The position numbers and the translations under genes were made by a program. DNA of 64,000 bases from Akebia trifoliata (taxonomy: Eukaryota > Streptophyta > Magnoliopsida > Ranunculales > Lardizabalaceae): assembly GCA_017979445.1 (NCBI GenBank), contig CM030706.1, forward strand, positions 18,524,967 through 18,588,966, read 5' to 3'. This document shows positions 21,304 through 33,479 of this stretch, piece by piece; positions within the stretch are counted from its first letter, which is position 1; each line of letters opens with the position of its first letter. A model generated the notes under the pieces. That model did not search any database, was not told the DNA's origin, and saw only the letters and a list, made by a program, of their open reading frames with translations.

Positions 21304-23587
21304 ATGTAGTTGTGCTTGCTTTTGTGAGATGATTCATGCACAATTTCCATGTTACAATCAGTATTTGGGCCATGATTTGAGAACTTATTGCAAAAAAGAT
21401 TTACTAGTGATTTCTATCGAAGTATACTCAATCGAGTACGTAATGATATTAATAAGGCTTTCTTTACAAGACATTTTTGATTATTCTAGGATGTTTCTCA
21501 AGTTTAGATCACTAAATTTTGTCTATTATTGATCATTCTGTCAGTCTCTCTCTCGCAATATCGTTTTCCCCATATTGTTATCCCAATATCACTTTCGTTA
21601 GATATCACTATTGCAATATTTGTTTGTCCACATCTTCATATTGTTTTCTCAACATTGCTTCATCAATATCGTTTCCTTACCTAATATTGCTATTTCAATA
21701 TCACTCTTGTCTATTATATCGTTTTTTCTCTATTGCCCTCCAACTCGCTATATCACTATTGATGTCTTCCTAGTCTATCTCGTTCGTATCACTTTTTTGT
21801 CCTAAATTTCTTTGGTCATATCATTTGATCTGATATTATTCTCATTAATATCACTATTTCCTTCGTTTAGAAATCATTTTGTCGATATCGTTATTTTTGT
21901 TAATATTTTTTTCGGATCATAGCGGTCTCATATCACTTTATTAAAAGCAATTTTTTCATCACTATTTAATTAATGTGATATGGCTTCCAAGGATGTTATT
22001 GATCCATTCATAGCAAATTTCATCAGTATTTTTTGAGGATGTTAATGTTTCTCATTCTTTGAACTTCATCTGTTATCTCCGATTCCTTTGAATGATTTTT
22101 GGGTTTTATCTTGCAATCTAAAACCCTTTGGTTTATGCGTTATTCACTTTTGTTCGGATTTTGGTTTCCATCATTTTTTATTTTACAACACCAATGTGAT
22201 CGTGTATGCATTATTGTGTTCTTCTGGATTTCGAACAACTTTAAACAATGCTAAAGTAAAAGTGAAACGAGAGGGGTACATTTTCTAATGCAAAGACAAA
22301 TGCAAAATGGAATGAATGTGCTGTTGTGTTGTCGCTTCACATAAAGATTGTTGATGGTTCTTATTTGATCCTTATTTCTTCTAGATTTTTTATCTCTAAC
22401 CGATCAACTACTAAGAGTTCCCTTTTACTTATGAAATGTTTCGTGAATAAAGCTAATATGTTTCTTTATGCTCATCCTTTTATATTCTGTTTCAAGATCT
22501 TCTCGGCATACATATCATATGCCTATAAATAGGTCGTACACTTTTTCCTGGTGTGGCTTCTTATTCCATCAACTATTGAGAGGGTTCTCTTTAGATGATT
22601 TATTGTGATGTTCTCCTTTGAGATCCTTTGGTAGGCAAGCATCAAGGGGGACTTTATTATTATACCCCAAAATGGGCGCATCCACAACTCAATAATTTTT
22701 AATCGAGAATTAAGTATTAATCTGTTGATAAGAGAAAACAATGACTAAAGATTTAAAAAGAGTCAAGGATTAGAGAAACGTCGATAGAGATAAAGATGCC
22801 AAGGTTCAAGAAATTAAAGAATTCAAAAAAAAAATGTGAGAAGCAAAACCGTTATTGAACAATTTTGGTGCATTTTCAACACTATATATAAAGCGATTTT
22901 AACAAATAACGATTTTGGGCTTCTGTGCATAGTAAACATAATGGTTATGATGGTTCGAGTTGATCAATTCAGGTTCGTGATTGAATTTTGTAATCTTTCT
23001 GCTCTATGGTTCTATAAATAGAGGGAAAGGAAACTAAAAAAATGGAGTAAGACTTCAAAATAAAAAAAGAAAAAAAATAGATAATTCAAAATATTAAAAA
23101 AAAAAATGAGTGGACTCAGATATGGAAATTCCTCTCTAGATCTGAGAGGAATTCTTGAGAAATCATGGAGGAAAATTTTGTAAGATTGAAATATTCTATT
23201 CATCAATGGAAAAAAGAAAGAACAATTTATTCAAAATCGATGAAAGATTCCCATATTTTTTTGTTTTCATCTCATGATCTCTATTTCTTATTCTCATATT
23301 CTCCATTTTAGATTTAACTCTAAATTTATATTTTGGATCTCAATTTATTTATCTCTAAATTTATGTCATTTATCAAAATGAATTTCCTTGATTAACTGAT
23401 TTATTATTTTATTAATTGATCCTGATTCTCATTGCGAATATTTATCTTTAAATTTAAGCAAATTTTCTAGTCAAATTTGTAATTTTGATTCAAATTTGAT
23501 TAAAAACATTGCTATTTTTAGTGATTTTTGAGCTTTGGAACTATAGAAAATCTGTAAATCAAATCAAATCCCAAGTTGATCACTTTG
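21304..23587. other. Unassigned flank between LTR D and element A
   Basis: No gene or known element recognised. The part 21540-21960 on the plus strand is pyrimidine-rich and repeats the word caatatc(a/g)ct about fifteen times at uneven distance, giving several open frames without family likeness. From 22500 on the sequence is AT-rich with many stops. Element A has inserted at 23587 next to CTTTG. Confidence 0.4.
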
Positions 23588-24493
23588 TGTAGACACCCCA
23601 TTTTTGCAATCACCTGATTAATCAACTCGTCAACCTGATCACGATGGATCCCAATGATGGATGATTATTCCAATGCTTTATTTGGTTATTAGATATATTT
23701 CATAAATTCGGATGAGGTATCTCAAACTAAAAAAACTATAGAAACCACGTTACGCTAGAAAAATGTAACCCCAAAAGCCTAGAAATCATCATTTTTCAGA
23801 CAAAAAGAAGCTTTACGATACAAATCACTAAAAAATGATCAAATTACCAAAATACCCCTAATCTCAAAACATTCCTAGAGCCTACATTACTCTTAGGGAA
23901 ATCCTTTCAAACAAATAAAATAACAAATCGAAACCAAATAAACTATTTTACCAATTTTCACAAAATTCGACAAAATTACGAAAATGCCTTTCATAAAGTT
24001 CACGACCATTTTGCATAAAAAATTTATAAATGACACAAACCAATATTCCTATTAAATTCCTTATGAAAAGCGATTCCAAAACATCTTGGAACATTGAAAA
24101 ATAATTTAAAACGCAAAAAGTCCTCTCTGAGGGGCAAAATGATAATTTTATAATTTTAATAATTAAAAATTTTAAAATTAATAATTAAAACATTAATTAA
24201 TGTAAAGTGAAATCCTAATTAAAATTAAAGTCAATCAAGTAAGACTTAAGTCAAAATCCTAAAATCTAGTCAATAAAGTGAGACTTAAGTCAAAATCCTA
24301 AAATCTAATCAATCAAATAAGACTTAAGTCAAAACCTTCTAGTCAATCATGTGAGACTTAAGTAAAAACCCTAATCAATCTAATAAGATCAAAGTTAAAC
24401 CCTAATCCTAATAGAATTCTAATTAAACTCTAAAACTATCTAAAAGAAACATAATCTAACTCTAACTCTATCTAAAAAACTCTTAAAAAAATC

Positions 24494-24501
24494 TATAAAT
24501 A
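24494..24501 (+). promoter_or_regulatory. TATA box, first copy, 5' LTR of A
   Basis: TATAAATA in tctataaataggggtct. It lies in the first half of a tandem duplication; the second copy is at 24593-24600. Confidence 0.55.
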
Positions 24502-24592
24502 GGGGTCTTTAAAAGAATTCTAATTAAACTCTAAAACTATCTAAAAAAATATAATCTAACTCTAACTCTATCTAAAAAACTCTTAAAAAATC

Positions 24593-24600
24593 TATAAATA
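24593..24600 (+). promoter_or_regulatory. TATA box, second copy, 5' LTR of A
   Basis: TATAAATA, identical in context to the first copy and followed by ggggtctctacaacc, which is the arrangement found in the single copy of the 3' LTR (39494-39501). This is the ancestral position. Confidence 0.6.
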
Positions 24601-25165
24601 GGGGTCTCTACAACCTATTTTCGTATCCAAGAGAAAATCCTAGAAAAAGTAGGTCAAGGAGGCTCCCCAACCTTTCCAAAACCCTAATTTTGAAGTCCTA
24701 ACCCCTTACCTATTATCCAACTCCTAATTTTTTCTAAAAAAAACCTAAAAATCCATCAAAAATTAGGAAATACTTATATATAAGGAGAAGATACTTCATC
24801 TTGGAGATTTGAAGCGGATCCAATAACGAAAATGAAGCAAGGAATCACTCCGCCAACTCTGAGGGAACTATCGTTGTTATCATCTAGGTATTTTTCATTC
24901 TTTTTTTTAATTATAAATTCAGGTCTTTTAGCAATGTAGTTTTATTTGGGAAAAGTAGAGACCGACATTTGCCGGACGGGTTGGTGCCTAACACCTTCCA
25001 ACCCTGTAACATGATCTCCGGACCCATATTTTCTTTCGTAGATTAGTATTATTTTTCTTTTAGAGTCAATGTTCGGTTCCTAGACCGTAATAACTAGGTG
25101 GCGACTCCCAAACCTCAAAAATCAAAAGCGGATTCATTCACCCCGCGGATCGAGGGTGCTTTCAG

Positions 25166-25183
25166 TGGCGACTCCACTGGGGA
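25166..25183 (+). other. Primer-binding site of element A (tRNA-Arg type)
   Basis: tggcgactccactgggga begins one base after the LTR end (caG|tgg). It starts with TGG, the complement of a tRNA CCA end. Its use of tRNA-Arg is a family trait of Ogre elements; the exact tRNA needs comparison with the host tRNA set. Confidence 0.8.
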
Positions 25184-28100
25184 CTTTTGAAGAGCAACCT
25201 TGAAAAACCCCAAGTATGGGAGCATTGCTAAAATGACCTAGAATGTTTTTATTTATTTTTGGTTGTTTATCTGTTTATTTATTATTTTATTTTGTTTTGT
25301 TATTTTTGATTCGATTATTGATCATTTGTTTGGACTTTGAATATTTGGCTTTGGTATATTATTCTTGTAATTTAATCAAAGGTCATTTAAGGTGACTCTA
25401 AAATAATGCAGGGCAGGATGGTTGGTTTTATTGAGGATAGTATAATGACTGTTGGATCATGACGTTTGTTTTAAATTTTTTATTTTTAGGTGTCTGTCGA
25501 TTTGCCCTTTGGCAATATTATTTTCTTTTACAATTTCTTTTTATGTTTTTGTTTATTAGGTGTCGATCTGTCTTTTGAAAAAAAAAAATCTTTTTTTCAT
25601 GTATATCAAACTGTTCTTTGACAGTAGTATATATAAAAAAAAAAGAGAAAATTTTTTAATGTTCTTTGGGCGTGTGATAGCAAGCAAAAGAATAGTAAAA
25701 AAAATAGAAAATTTTGGTGTGCTGTTGGCAACAACAACCCATTAGTATGGGAGATGTGTCATTAGCAAAACAAGAAATCTGTTATTCTCACACCTCTATC
25801 TTCATAACATGTCTTCTTCCCAATTAATTCCATTGATTCAACAGAGACTGGAGAGACCCTTTGTGCCGATCGGTTTAAGACCCCAAACACTCGAGAGGGA
25901 TTTTCGATTCATTTTGAGGGAACAATACAGAGGTTAGGATTATCGGCCTCGCTTAAAAACAATTCGATCTTAATAACGACTACTAGAGTTCGATCGTTTT
26001 TATTGGTTTTGTTCAGCAGAAAACCTTTAATTCTTAAGATTATTAGATTGTTAAGGTGGATTTTGAGGATCAAAATCGAAGAAGATCCAAGATCAGATCC
26101 ACCAATGCAACAACATCAAAGGTTGATTACGATCTGGGTTTGTGTCTTGATTACGATTCAACGACATCAAAGGTTGTGGTCGTTTCATCTTTAGTCCTAA
26201 TGATGAACATTTTTTTTTCTTTAACATAGAAATCCTTAGATCTAGAACAATGGTTTCAAGATCGAATCGGTTTACCTCCTGAGTTCGATTTGAATAGTCC
26301 GATCTAAATCGGATGAGTTCCTTCATGGTTTTTATGCTGATTTGCAATGTGTTTTGGTGTGGACAGTTTGGTCATATGGATTGAATTGATAGCACAATCG
26401 TGTTTTTGGTTTGATTTTCTGATTTACTGAAGAAAAAATGGATATTTAATTGGCAGATTTAGTGCTGTGTTTGAAAATAATAAGAAGTTTTGCTTTATCA
26501 AGTCTGTCCATTAACAAAGTTTTGGAATGGACCCGCATCTTTTGAAATAAATTACTTACGACACCTTTTGTTCTTTAGCCATTGCAGGAAAGGAACATTG
26601 TGAATAATTAATAATTTATTATATAATGTGGGCCCATTTCATGACTTGATAAGTAAGAAAATTTCGTTACGAGAGAAAGTTTCAAGACTTTAACAGTAGA
26701 GGACATTTAAATAAAGTAAGACTAGCCTTACTAATTTAGTAGGATTTCCTTTTTATTAAGGGGTATTGAGAAAATCATGTGGCACCTGAAAAAGAAAATT
26801 TTCGATTCAATATCGTGAGTTTGTGGAGGAAGAAATTTTAAGAGTTTTTCTTAAAGATCTTGAAAAAAATTTATTTTAAAATTTTAATTTTAAACTTCGA
26901 ATTGCAATAGTCGTACATTTTCAAAATCTTGAGTCTAAGCTTGAAAAAAGAAGAATTTATTTTCATTTTTCAATCCAAAGCTTTTTACGGGAAACATAGA
27001 AAGTTGTGGTATTGATGTGCCGATGTGATGGTCCACGTGAACTCAATAACCCTTAGTATGGTTTCAAATCTTATTTAGTTAGTGAAGATAGCCTATCTTC
27101 TTACTCACAAATCTGTTGTGTAACAAATTTCATAAAGTAAGGGATTTTTGTAGGTTCGCTAAGTATGTTTCTCAAAACAAAACAAAAAAAATACATTTTG
27201 CCTATCTCAATGTTTGATCAATGATTAATATTATTTCCATGCTATTCTAATTGATTGATCATCATTGCTCTTTGTTTTATTTTCCCGATTGATTGCTGTT
27301 AGATATGCCATGATCCTGATTGTTATACACTTTGATGTGCATGTCTTGATGTAGATCTCGATGCTATGGATTTTATGTGATGTCCATATTTTGATTGGTT
27401 TGATCTGGCCCATGGGACCATTTATTTGAAAAAGCCCTAGGCACACCCCACCTTGTATTGCACACACCATAAACATGTTTACTGTTTTACACGCTTACAT
27501 GTCCCAATATAGCCAACGTGATACTAGTGCGTGGCCCGGTCTCTTCGGAGATGCGATGTCATTCATGAAAATCACAACTCCAGTCACGTACCTAAGGGTA
27601 TATCAAACTGGGGCATCAATACCGTCTGATCAGGTGACTCTGAAAGGTATATCGATGAACCCAGGCTGGAGCAACCTGAGCCTTTAACCTAGTGTAAGTT
27701 GCACAGTCACATGTCCCGTTTGCCAACGTAGTACTAGTACGTGGTCGATCCTCTCGTGGGATGCTAAACCATTTATGAAAGCTACAACTCTTGACTCATA
27801 CCCATAGGTATATCATAGATAATATAAGTACATCAATTGCACTTCTTGATCAAAACCAGTGCCTAAGCGAGATCCTACTCCGATGTACTACGATACTAGG
27901 AGGATAGATTACGTCTATTATAGAAAAGAGGTGATTAAAGAGTGTCTTTTCTCAAGCATCGCGCGCCACCTCTGATCTGGGGATTAAACTGGCTACTTTT
28001 GACTTCAGAAAAGTGAGTTGAAATTTTAGATTATCACCTATACGGTATATCAAACCAAGTCACCACGTACCGTCTGATTGAGTACGCTCGAGAGGTGTAT

Positions 28101-29099
28101 AGGTACACTTGGGCAAGGGTGGCCAAATAAATTACATTGCACGTAGTAAACCTAGAGTTTAGAAACCTCCCCATAGGTCACGACTCAAATTTATCATGGG
28201 TGTTCCCGGGTTGTTTATTGAACGGGACATTGTAAACGATGAATGTATGTGAATGATGAGATCATAATGTATGGTTGTCCTCAAGGATTAAAGTTTTTTG
28301 TTTTACCTGATTAAAATGGGTGCACCGACCCAATAAAGAATTCATTTTTTACAATAATTCATAATGACCCAGTCCATCTCGATCCAACAATCATGATGGA
28401 TCGGGCCATTTAAATCAAAATGGAAATCAAATTCTTTTCTAAATTCGGGTTTCAACCCATTTTCAAAGAAGAAAAATGATTTACAAAAGGAAAGTATTTT
28501 TCAGGAAAAGTGTTTTCCAGAAGAAGTGTTTTTCAAAAGAAGTGTTCTCTAGAAAAAATGTTTTCCAAAAAAAGTAATTTTCAGAAAATGTTTTCCATAA
28601 GAACAAGATTTTCCAAAGAAATGTTTTTTTCAAAAAGAAAATGAAGTAAAGGAAATAATTTATAAAATGATTTGTCTGAATAATGACTTAACAAAGATAT
28701 TTTACACGGACTTTGGAAGTGTATTAAGATACCCTTTTGTGTTAAACCAGGATGTTAGCCGCTGGCAATAACCCTTTTGAGGAGTGTTCTATACTTCCAC
28801 GCGTTTGAAATAGATTAGAACTTCTTACGTGTTATGGCTAAACGCTAGAACCCCTATCTTCACATATTCATATGAGGCGTATGAAAACTTATACCCCACT
28901 CATGAGGATTATTGTGGCATTATAGGGATATCCACTTCAGGACCTCTAGTCAGGCCCTTATTGAAGATAGGATATTCTAGTGACCTCGCCACATGACTGA
29001 ACATTTCCAAGGAAGAAAGCCAAATCCCTAGTCCATAATAGGAGATTAAACTTAGTACCTCTATTGGGTCTTATCGCTCTCGTAGTCATCCCATCAATT
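25184..29099 (+). mobile_element. Long leader (5' UTR) of element A
   Basis: About 3.9 kb between primer site and ORF1 without credible coding sequence. Parts are shared with B (25184-25740 with 13241-12700; 27590-28420 with 6061-5225, reversed). From 28440 to 28640 a short degenerate motif (ttttcaagaagtg, gttttccaaaaga) recurs. Ogre elements are known for long leaders. Confidence 0.7.
27490..28150 (+). repeat. Two to three diverged ~205-bp tandem copies in the leader of A
   Basis: The text acatgtccc...gccaacgt..tactagt.cgtgg occurs at about 27498 and again at about 27706. Each time it is followed by a block around cacaactcc..tcacgtacc...ggtatatca. A third, shorter copy of the ggtatatca...ccgtctgat part is near 28040-28080. 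Element B keeps related sequence at 5560-6060. Confidence 0.6.
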
Positions 29100-29844
29100 T
29101 AAAATCAGAAACCTGGCGAGCCACTAGAGATTACTCTCTGTGCCTAGGAATTTTAGCCTAGTACATGTTGACCTCCAAAAGTAATGGCCAAACTATCCCT
29201 AAGTTCTTCATAGATATAGCTTCTCAACTCTCAAGGAAAGCCAACCTAGTACCTCTCATCCTAGTTGAAACTTTCTCAAGTCTAGATGCCATAAAGAATG
29301 GTGAGCGGGAAAGCTTCAAAGGAAGCCCCCACTTACTCTATATGTGGCTGTGTGATCGTCTCAAAATTGTGGATGCTCCTTCAAACCTCAAGTATGGGCC
29401 AGAACATTTTTCCAAAAGAAACCTGTTAGTGTGTCATGACTCAGTCAAAGCTTGGAGCAAATGGTTGGATTCTCGCCTTGCCTGACACATTGGTTTGAGA
29501 TGCCCTTGGTGGATGACCAACTACCCTGTTTTAGGAACCAAAGGATCCTATTTTGTTCGTTTGATCAGATTAGGAGAAACCTCTTTTACAAACCTGCATT
29601 GATCTCAGAGTAGTACGACATACTTATAGAGTTATCTTTACCTCAACACAAAGTTTTCTTCCCTCCCGAGCCATTGACTGAAAAGTTAATATATCTTATT
29701 AAGAAGGCTTGGAACAAACGCACCTTAGGGTATCTAGACGAACCAACAAAATTCAAAGAGCCAGTTATTAGAGCCAAGAGGATCAAGCCTGATAGCAATC
29801 CTGATGACCATCAAGACAAAGTTAAGCGTCCATGTAAAAAATAG
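29100..29844 (+). pseudogene. ORF1 remnant upstream of gag (plant-mobile-domain-like)
   Basis: The longest open piece (29165-29485, 106 codons) contains NLVPLILVETFSSLDAI followed by a hydrophobic SPHLLYMWLCDRL and a C-terminal DSVKAWSKWL. The set PLILAE-type core plus a helix with LL.MW resembles the plant mobile domain found in ORF1 of Ogre/Tat elements. A further basic tail (YLDEPTKFKEPVIRAKRIK ... CKK stop) ends near 29844 after several stops. The presence of an ORF before gag separates this group from most gypsy elements; the function of ORF1 is unknown. Confidence 0.6.
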
Positions 29845-30159
29845 TTTAAGTTAGATTTGTTGAAAGATGTTATAATGAGAACGTTTCTTTGTCAATCATT
29901 TTCAATAAAGTTATTTTCTTTTGAATAAATATTTATTTCTCTTTTGAATGATTATTGCGTGAATGGATTAATTAATGGATTGGTGCACAAACTTCAATAA
30001 AATGACTCATTAAAATGTTATCAAGGGGGTAACACTGAAATTGATTAAATTTATCTTTGATGGGGTGTCTAGGATTATCATTGCGCCCAAACTCAAGTGT
30101 CCACCTCCTAGTTGGAGTCGTAAGTCCAGTCGGTTAGAATGAATAACAGCACCAAGTCA

Positions 30160-31816
30160 ACAGGCGAAAATGGCTTTCGAATTTGAGCTTACAGAGATCC
30201 GTAAGATTTTGGCAGCCTTTGCCAATGATATCAACAGTATAAAAGGCAAAGTAGAATTTTTAGAACAAATTTCAGAATCAACGGGCAATCCTCTTGATGA
30301 TCTAAAAGGAAAAGGGTAGAAGAAAATGCAACGAGACGTGCACATGAGGTCTTTGAACTTGACGGAGATGAAGAACATTTCTATAAGAATCAGGTGTTAG
30401 CCAACAGGATGTCTCAGTTAGAGTTAGCTATGAAGAGTATAAAGGGTATCGATGAAATTGCAGTAGGCATTGAAGCTCTGAACCGTATCCCTAGAATTCA
30501 TTTGTCAGAGAAATTTGTAATGCCTCAAATGGTGGGTAGGTTGTGCAAAAATGCATCTTAAAGTGTATGTTACAAACATGCGCACTATGGGGCTCATTGA
30601 TGAACAGATGACTTTGCTATTTTAGCGGACTTTATCCGGGTCAACTCTACGATGGTTGATGTCTCAAAACCCAACTATAGTAAGTACATGGGAGAACATG
30701 TCAAAAGCTTTCTGGCATCAATATAAATACAGTACTGAGATTGAGACTTCAAAAAGGGATTTGGAGTCAACTAAACAGAAAAATGGGGAAACGTTCACTG
30801 ATTTTATCAGTTATTAGAGAGCCAAGGTTGCCCAAATGTGGGATAGACCCTCAGAGAAGGAACAAGTAGCGATTATCCTAAAGAACCTCACCCAAGGATA
30901 TGCTCAGCATCTAGTGGCCTAATATCTCCCTACTTTTGAGTCTCTATTGCAAGCTGGAAGCCAACTAGAGGATGTTTTTGCCTTTGGGGTTCTTTCTAAC
31001 CCCTCGGACAATAAATCTAAGAAACCCTTTGTTTCCAAACCTAGTACCAACCATGTTTACATAGCCAACACATCAACCACTCCAGTTCAGCCTCCAACCT
31101 GGACCAATAATCAAACTCACCCAAGTCAACCCCGAACTCCGCGTCAATTTACCAATCTAGGGATGACTTTTACCGTAACCTTTCAAAAACTGTTGAAAAA
31201 AGGGCTTCTTACCCCTATTCAACCCCGACCTTTGCCAGCCAGACACAACCTGAACTTATTTTGTGAATTCCATCAAAATCTTGGCCATCACACTGATAGA
31301 TTTATCACCTTGCGCCATGCCATTCAAAATCTTATTGACAACAAAAAGGTCATAATCCCTAGCCCAACATCACCAAATATCCCCACTAATCCATTACCTG
31401 TCTATCAACCTCCACCAACCCTGAACATGGTTTCTAACGCCCCATTACCATTTGATCCTGTATCTCTCATCCATTCCATCCAAGTCAAACCATCTAGTTG
31501 CCCCATCATCGGAATAGCTTTCACCGACGAAGTCTTCACCACAAGCTACAAGCCTTTTGATCTAACCTCAAATGATATATACTGTCTATCCTCACCTCAT
31601 TACACTAGCCTCGCATTCATTAGTTACCTGTTGACTCAAATGAACTCAAAAAATCCTATCTCTTTAACAGATGAAGATCCATACTTGTTGACTGAAGAAG
31701 ATAAGTCTTTCTCCCTCTCGTGCGATGAAGTTAGACATATGACCCGAGGGGGAAGATTCTTTAAGCTATCAGAACTCCGTGTTGACAATCCTGCAGTCTT
31801 GGCAAGAAAAAAATAA
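30160..31816 (+). pseudogene. gag of element A (degenerate)
   Basis: The frame starts MAFEFELTEIRKILAAFAND with a coiled-coil-like N-terminus, breaks at several stops, and has the retrotransposon gag core around 30640-30800 (LRWLMSQ, then AFWHQYKY, then TFTDFI). The last 289 codons (30950-31816) are open and proline/serine-rich, with a remnant zinc-binding-like stretch FCEFHQNLGHHTDRFITLRH (the last Cys of the usual pattern is replaced) and the Tat-type closing motif MTRGGRFF. Gag would form the virus-like particle; this copy cannot be translated as one protein. Confidence 0.8.
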
Positions 31817-32427
31817 ATCCCATAAAAAAGAATATCAAAGAAGATGACTCCGTGATCAAGCAATTGAAGAGATCAGGGGCCAATATCTCAGTTTGGGATT
31901 TGCTCATGGCTTCCACTGCCCATAGGGAGGCTATTCTCAAAGCACTAAGTACAGCTCAAGTTTCACTCGATACTTCTCTGGATCAGTTGGCCAGTATAGT
32001 AGGGGCAACTTATGTGGAGAGCATATTGTCTTTCTCAGACTCAGATATCCCAAAAGAAGGAACAAGCCATACTAAACTGTTACATATTACAGTCGACTGC
32101 AACGGTATGAGGGTACCTCTGATTTTGATTGATAATGGGAGTGCACTGAATGTTTGCCCTTTGAAGACTGCCACTTGCCTTGGGTTTAAAGCTGAAGATC
32201 TCAAGCCCACTAATCAAGGTGTCAGGGCGTATGATAGCACCAAGAGGAACGTACTGGGAATTTTGCACCTTTGATTATCCACAGACATAGCTAAATTTCC
32301 TATGGAATTTCAGGTCATAGACATCCAATCTTCTTTTAATCTGTTGTTAGGAAGACCGTGGTTACACGAGATCAAAGCCATACCTTCCACACTACACTAG
32401 AAGATCAAATTTATCAAAGATGAGCTA
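31817..32427 (+). pseudogene. Aspartic protease of element A (degenerate)
   Basis: Frame 31852-32274 has the retropepsin active site as LIDNGSALNVCP (Asp at about residue 94 of that frame) after the strand HITVDCNGMRVPL. After a stop at 32274 the usual second half follows (QSSFNLLLGRPWL, about 32330-32370), then another stop before IKFIKDE. Order and spacing agree with the protease of G (61544-62221). It would cut the polyprotein; with two in-frame stops it is inactive. Confidence 0.85.
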
Positions 32428-32772
32428 ATGATTACTCTTCATGGAAATGCTGAAATTGTGGGAATTGTAAACAGTACTGAAATTAAGAGTGAGCCGTTGC
32501 TTGAGATTCAGCTAGAACAACAAGAGATAGAGCTTAGCGAGTTTGAATTTGAGAAGATCTGCTCAGTTCAATGGGATCACTCTGTGAAAGAACATTTTCT
32601 TATTGAGAATACTTCCAATTGTTGTATGGCTAACATGTTCAAGAAAATGAGGTTTTTTTCGGGTATCGGCCTAGGTCACAAGCAACAAGGTATTAAAGAG
32701 GCACCAGTGATCAAAGAAGTCATCGGCACATTTGGGTTAGGGTACGAACCTACTAAGGAAGATTGTGCCTAA
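32428..32772 (+). pseudogene. Post-protease region of A with G-patch-like motif
   Basis: A 114-codon frame directly after the protease. Residues 67-89 (32626-32694) read MANMFKKMRFF.GIGLGHKQQG, a hydrophobic helix followed by GxGLGxxxxG, the pattern of a G-patch. A second conserved block FGLGYEPTKED follows (residues 102-112). Element G has both blocks at the same place (61444-61518 and near 61400). G-patches bind RNA or helicases, and betaretroviruses carry one after protease; a role here is inference. Confidence 0.6.
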
Positions 32773-33479
32773 TATTGGAAGACAAAACGGGATAATGCAA
32801 TTGTAAAAAGGGAAAGGCGTACCACGAATCTAATTAAAATGAAGCCTTATTGTAAGACCCTCAATGGATATTTCGTGAAAGAAGGAGAAGACTTTTGATA
32901 CTATGGGTTCCCAAAGCCATTTATTGATCACATCACGGGTACTCGTTTGTCGGGATTTGAAATCTTCTTCGGTATGGATTGGCCTGAAAAGGAAGCAAAC
33001 ACAGAAGTGGAAGAAAAGGAAACTGAAGACTGGCAACTCAACCTGGACTTACTCAATATTGATCAGTTGTTCATTGAAGATTATAGTATCTTAGTGGTGT
33101 TAGTTGGGAAGGGGACCTCAAACCCCCAGTCTATAATTGAACCCGTGGTTGGGTTCTTGCTAATTATCATGTAATGAGTCCTGTGTTATATGTCGAGACT
33201 AGTTCTGTCAATCCTATTAGTCCTGTTCAGTTCGACATGTCTGGCAAGTCCTTTATTTCTGTTGAGTCAAGTAAGTTAGTTGTTTCTGCTGAGTCTGTTA
33301 TTTTTAGAAAGTCTGTTATTCCTGCTGAGTCAAGTGAGTCTGTTAAGTCTGCAATGAGTCCTGTTACCCCATCTATTTCAATGAAATGAAATAAATTTTT
33401 TATTACCCTGAGCGTAATGATATTTTAACTAATAATCTGACTTCGAAGGGAGAGTATTCTGATGAAGAACTTCCCCCTG
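32773..33479 (+). other. Linker between protease and RT, element A
   Basis: Weak coding signal: an acidic patch (KEANTEVEEKETEDW, near 32990), then a low-complexity part rich in Ser/Val/Glu (33174-33389) made of irregular repeats of tcctgttgagtc. In Ogre elements an intron lies in the region between protease and RT; no convincing splice pair was found in A. Confidence 0.45.

Larger units (their letters stand above)
23588..25164 (+). mobile_element. 5' LTR of element A
   Basis: Starts TGTAGACACCCCATTTTTGC and ends GGGTGCTTTCA directly before the primer site. It contains a local tandem duplication of about 99 bp (about 24410-24608) that doubles the TATA region; the 3' LTR has one TATA copy. 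Confidence 0.9.

Noticed and set aside
25166..25183. tRNA-like sequence next to an LTR
   Set aside because: It is only an 18-nt primer-binding site; no cloverleaf or box A/B set is around it.
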